The notes beneath the pieces were generated by a model that was not told the DNA's origin, made no database searches, and was given only the letters and a program-made list of their open reading frames with translations. This document shows, one piece after another, positions 6,111 through 6,736 of a stretch of DNA of 6,736 bases (position 1 is its first letter; every line of letters starts with the position of its first letter). The stretch covers positions 1 to 6,736 of the forward strand of contig DASUUH010000114.1 in the NCBI GenBank assembly GCA_036374175.1, in the 5' to 3' direction. Both the position numbers and the translations under genes were made by a program. The DNA comes from JASLBX01 sp036374175 (lineage in GTDB: Bacteria; Actinomycetota; Actinomycetes; Jiangellales; Jiangellaceae).

Positions 6111-6736
6111 ATGACTGGTGGCACGACGCACATCCCGAAGGTGCCGCTGTTCGGCATCGGGATCAGCGTCACAAACTATTCCGAAGCATGCGCGTCCATC
6201 ATGGACGCAGCGCGGGCCAGGCGCTCGTACGCGGTGTCGGCACTCGCGACCCATGGGCTCACCGAGGCTGCGCGCGACGCCGAATTCGGCGAACTGGTCA
6301 ACTCGATCGAGTTGGTGACCCCCGACGGGCAGCCAGTCCGTTGGGCCATGAACATGCTGCACGGCACGGACCTGTCGGAGCGGGTGTACGGGCCCGACCT
6401 GGTCGCGGCGGTCTGCGCCACCGCAGCCGCGGAAGGTATGAGCATCTACTTGTTCGGAAGCACGGCGGAGACTTGCCGCGCAGTGGCCGAGGAATTGCCG
6501 CGCCGCTACCCCGGCCTGCGGATCGCCGGAGTGCAGCCAGACCGCTTCCGCGATGCCACAGCCGACGAGGACGCAGCGGACATTCAGCAGATCCGCGCCT
6601 CGGGAGCCGACATCGTCCTGGTTGGACGCGGATGCCCCCGCCAGGAGCGCTGGGTCGCCCAGCATCGAGGACTCATCCCCGCCCCAATGCTCGCGGTGGG
6701 GGCGGCATTCGACTACATCGCGGGCAACATCACCCG
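6111..6736 (+). CDS. WecB/TagA/CpsF family (GT26) glycosyltransferase (partial, C-terminus missing)
   Basis: The frame is open from the ATG to the window edge (208 codons), with perhaps 40-70 residues missing compared with the family. Family marks in order are ELVTPDGQPVRWAMN (67-81), RVYGPDL (91-97), IYLFGST (112-118), RRYPGLRIAG (131-140), GADIVLVGRGCPRQERW (165-181) and AVGAAFDYIAGN (195-206). In TagA an Asp in the DG motif acts as the probable catalytic base; D72 occupies this place, and R91 fits the conserved Arg. Family members add a sugar, such as ManNAcA or ManNAc, to a lipid-linked precursor on the cytoplasmic face of the membrane. The VSALATHG (42-49) and PDGQPVRW (71-78) wording recalls a subgroup of exopolysaccharide enzymes distinct from classical TagA. 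The usual VGLG before PRQE is VGRG. Donor and acceptor are unknown. No TTA codon was seen. Confidence 0.92.
   Translation, partial: MTGGTTHIPKVPLFGIGISVTNYSEACASIMDAARARRSYAVSALATHGLTEAARDAEFGELVNSIELVTPDGQPVRWAMNMLHGTDLSERVYGPDLVAAVCATAAAEGMSIYLFGSTAETCRAVAEELPRRYPGLRIAGVQPDRFRDATADEDAADIQQIRASGADIVLVGRGCPRQERWVAQHRGLIPAPMLAVGAAFDYIAGNIT

Noticed and set aside
5967..6665. Minus-strand open frame of 232 codons
   Set aside because: It overlaps the GT26 gene in antisense and shows no family motif.

Overview
The window is GC-rich DNA with purine-rich ribosome binding sites, strong G/C third-position bias and very few TTA codons. This points to a high-GC actinobacterium, possibly Micromonosporaceae or a relative; the genus cannot be fixed from the sequence alone. 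It reads as part of a cell-surface or exopolysaccharide locus: two glycosyltransferases, a nucleotide-sugar epimerase, a secreted sugar-dehydrogenase-like protein and a WecB/TagA/CpsF glycosyltransferase.

Layout. Positions 1-2140 hold two genes on the minus strand. A GT4-type glycosyltransferase (2140 down to 938) is followed, through a 4-base ATGA overlap, by a GT2-type glycosyltransferase that leads into a SAM-methyltransferase domain and is cut by the left edge of the window (941 down to 1). A 136-base spacer separates this pair from three plus-strand genes: an extended-SDR epimerase of the CDP-paratose/tyvelose 2-epimerase type (2277-3338), a large secreted PQQ-type sugar dehydrogenase with PKD, Ig-like and fibronectin-type modules (3464-6025), and a WecB/TagA/CpsF (GT26) glycosyltransferase cut by the right edge (6111-6736). 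No tRNA, rRNA, CRISPR array, insertion sequence or attachment site was seen.

How it may work together (inference). The epimerase would make an unusual nucleotide sugar. The GT4, GT2-methyltransferase and GT26 enzymes would build and methylate a lipid-linked glycan at the membrane. The exported beta-propeller protein could bind or oxidise sugars outside the cell.

Points for a second look: Phe in place of the catalytic Tyr of the SDR YxxxK motif in the epimerase; a DAT in place of the DxD of the GT2 domain, plus the GT2-methyltransferase fusion; a single TTA leucine codon in each of three neighbouring genes (possible bldA-type control); an AT-rich promoter-like box overlapping a 7+1+7 palindrome before the secreted protein; and doubt about whether that protein really uses PQQ.
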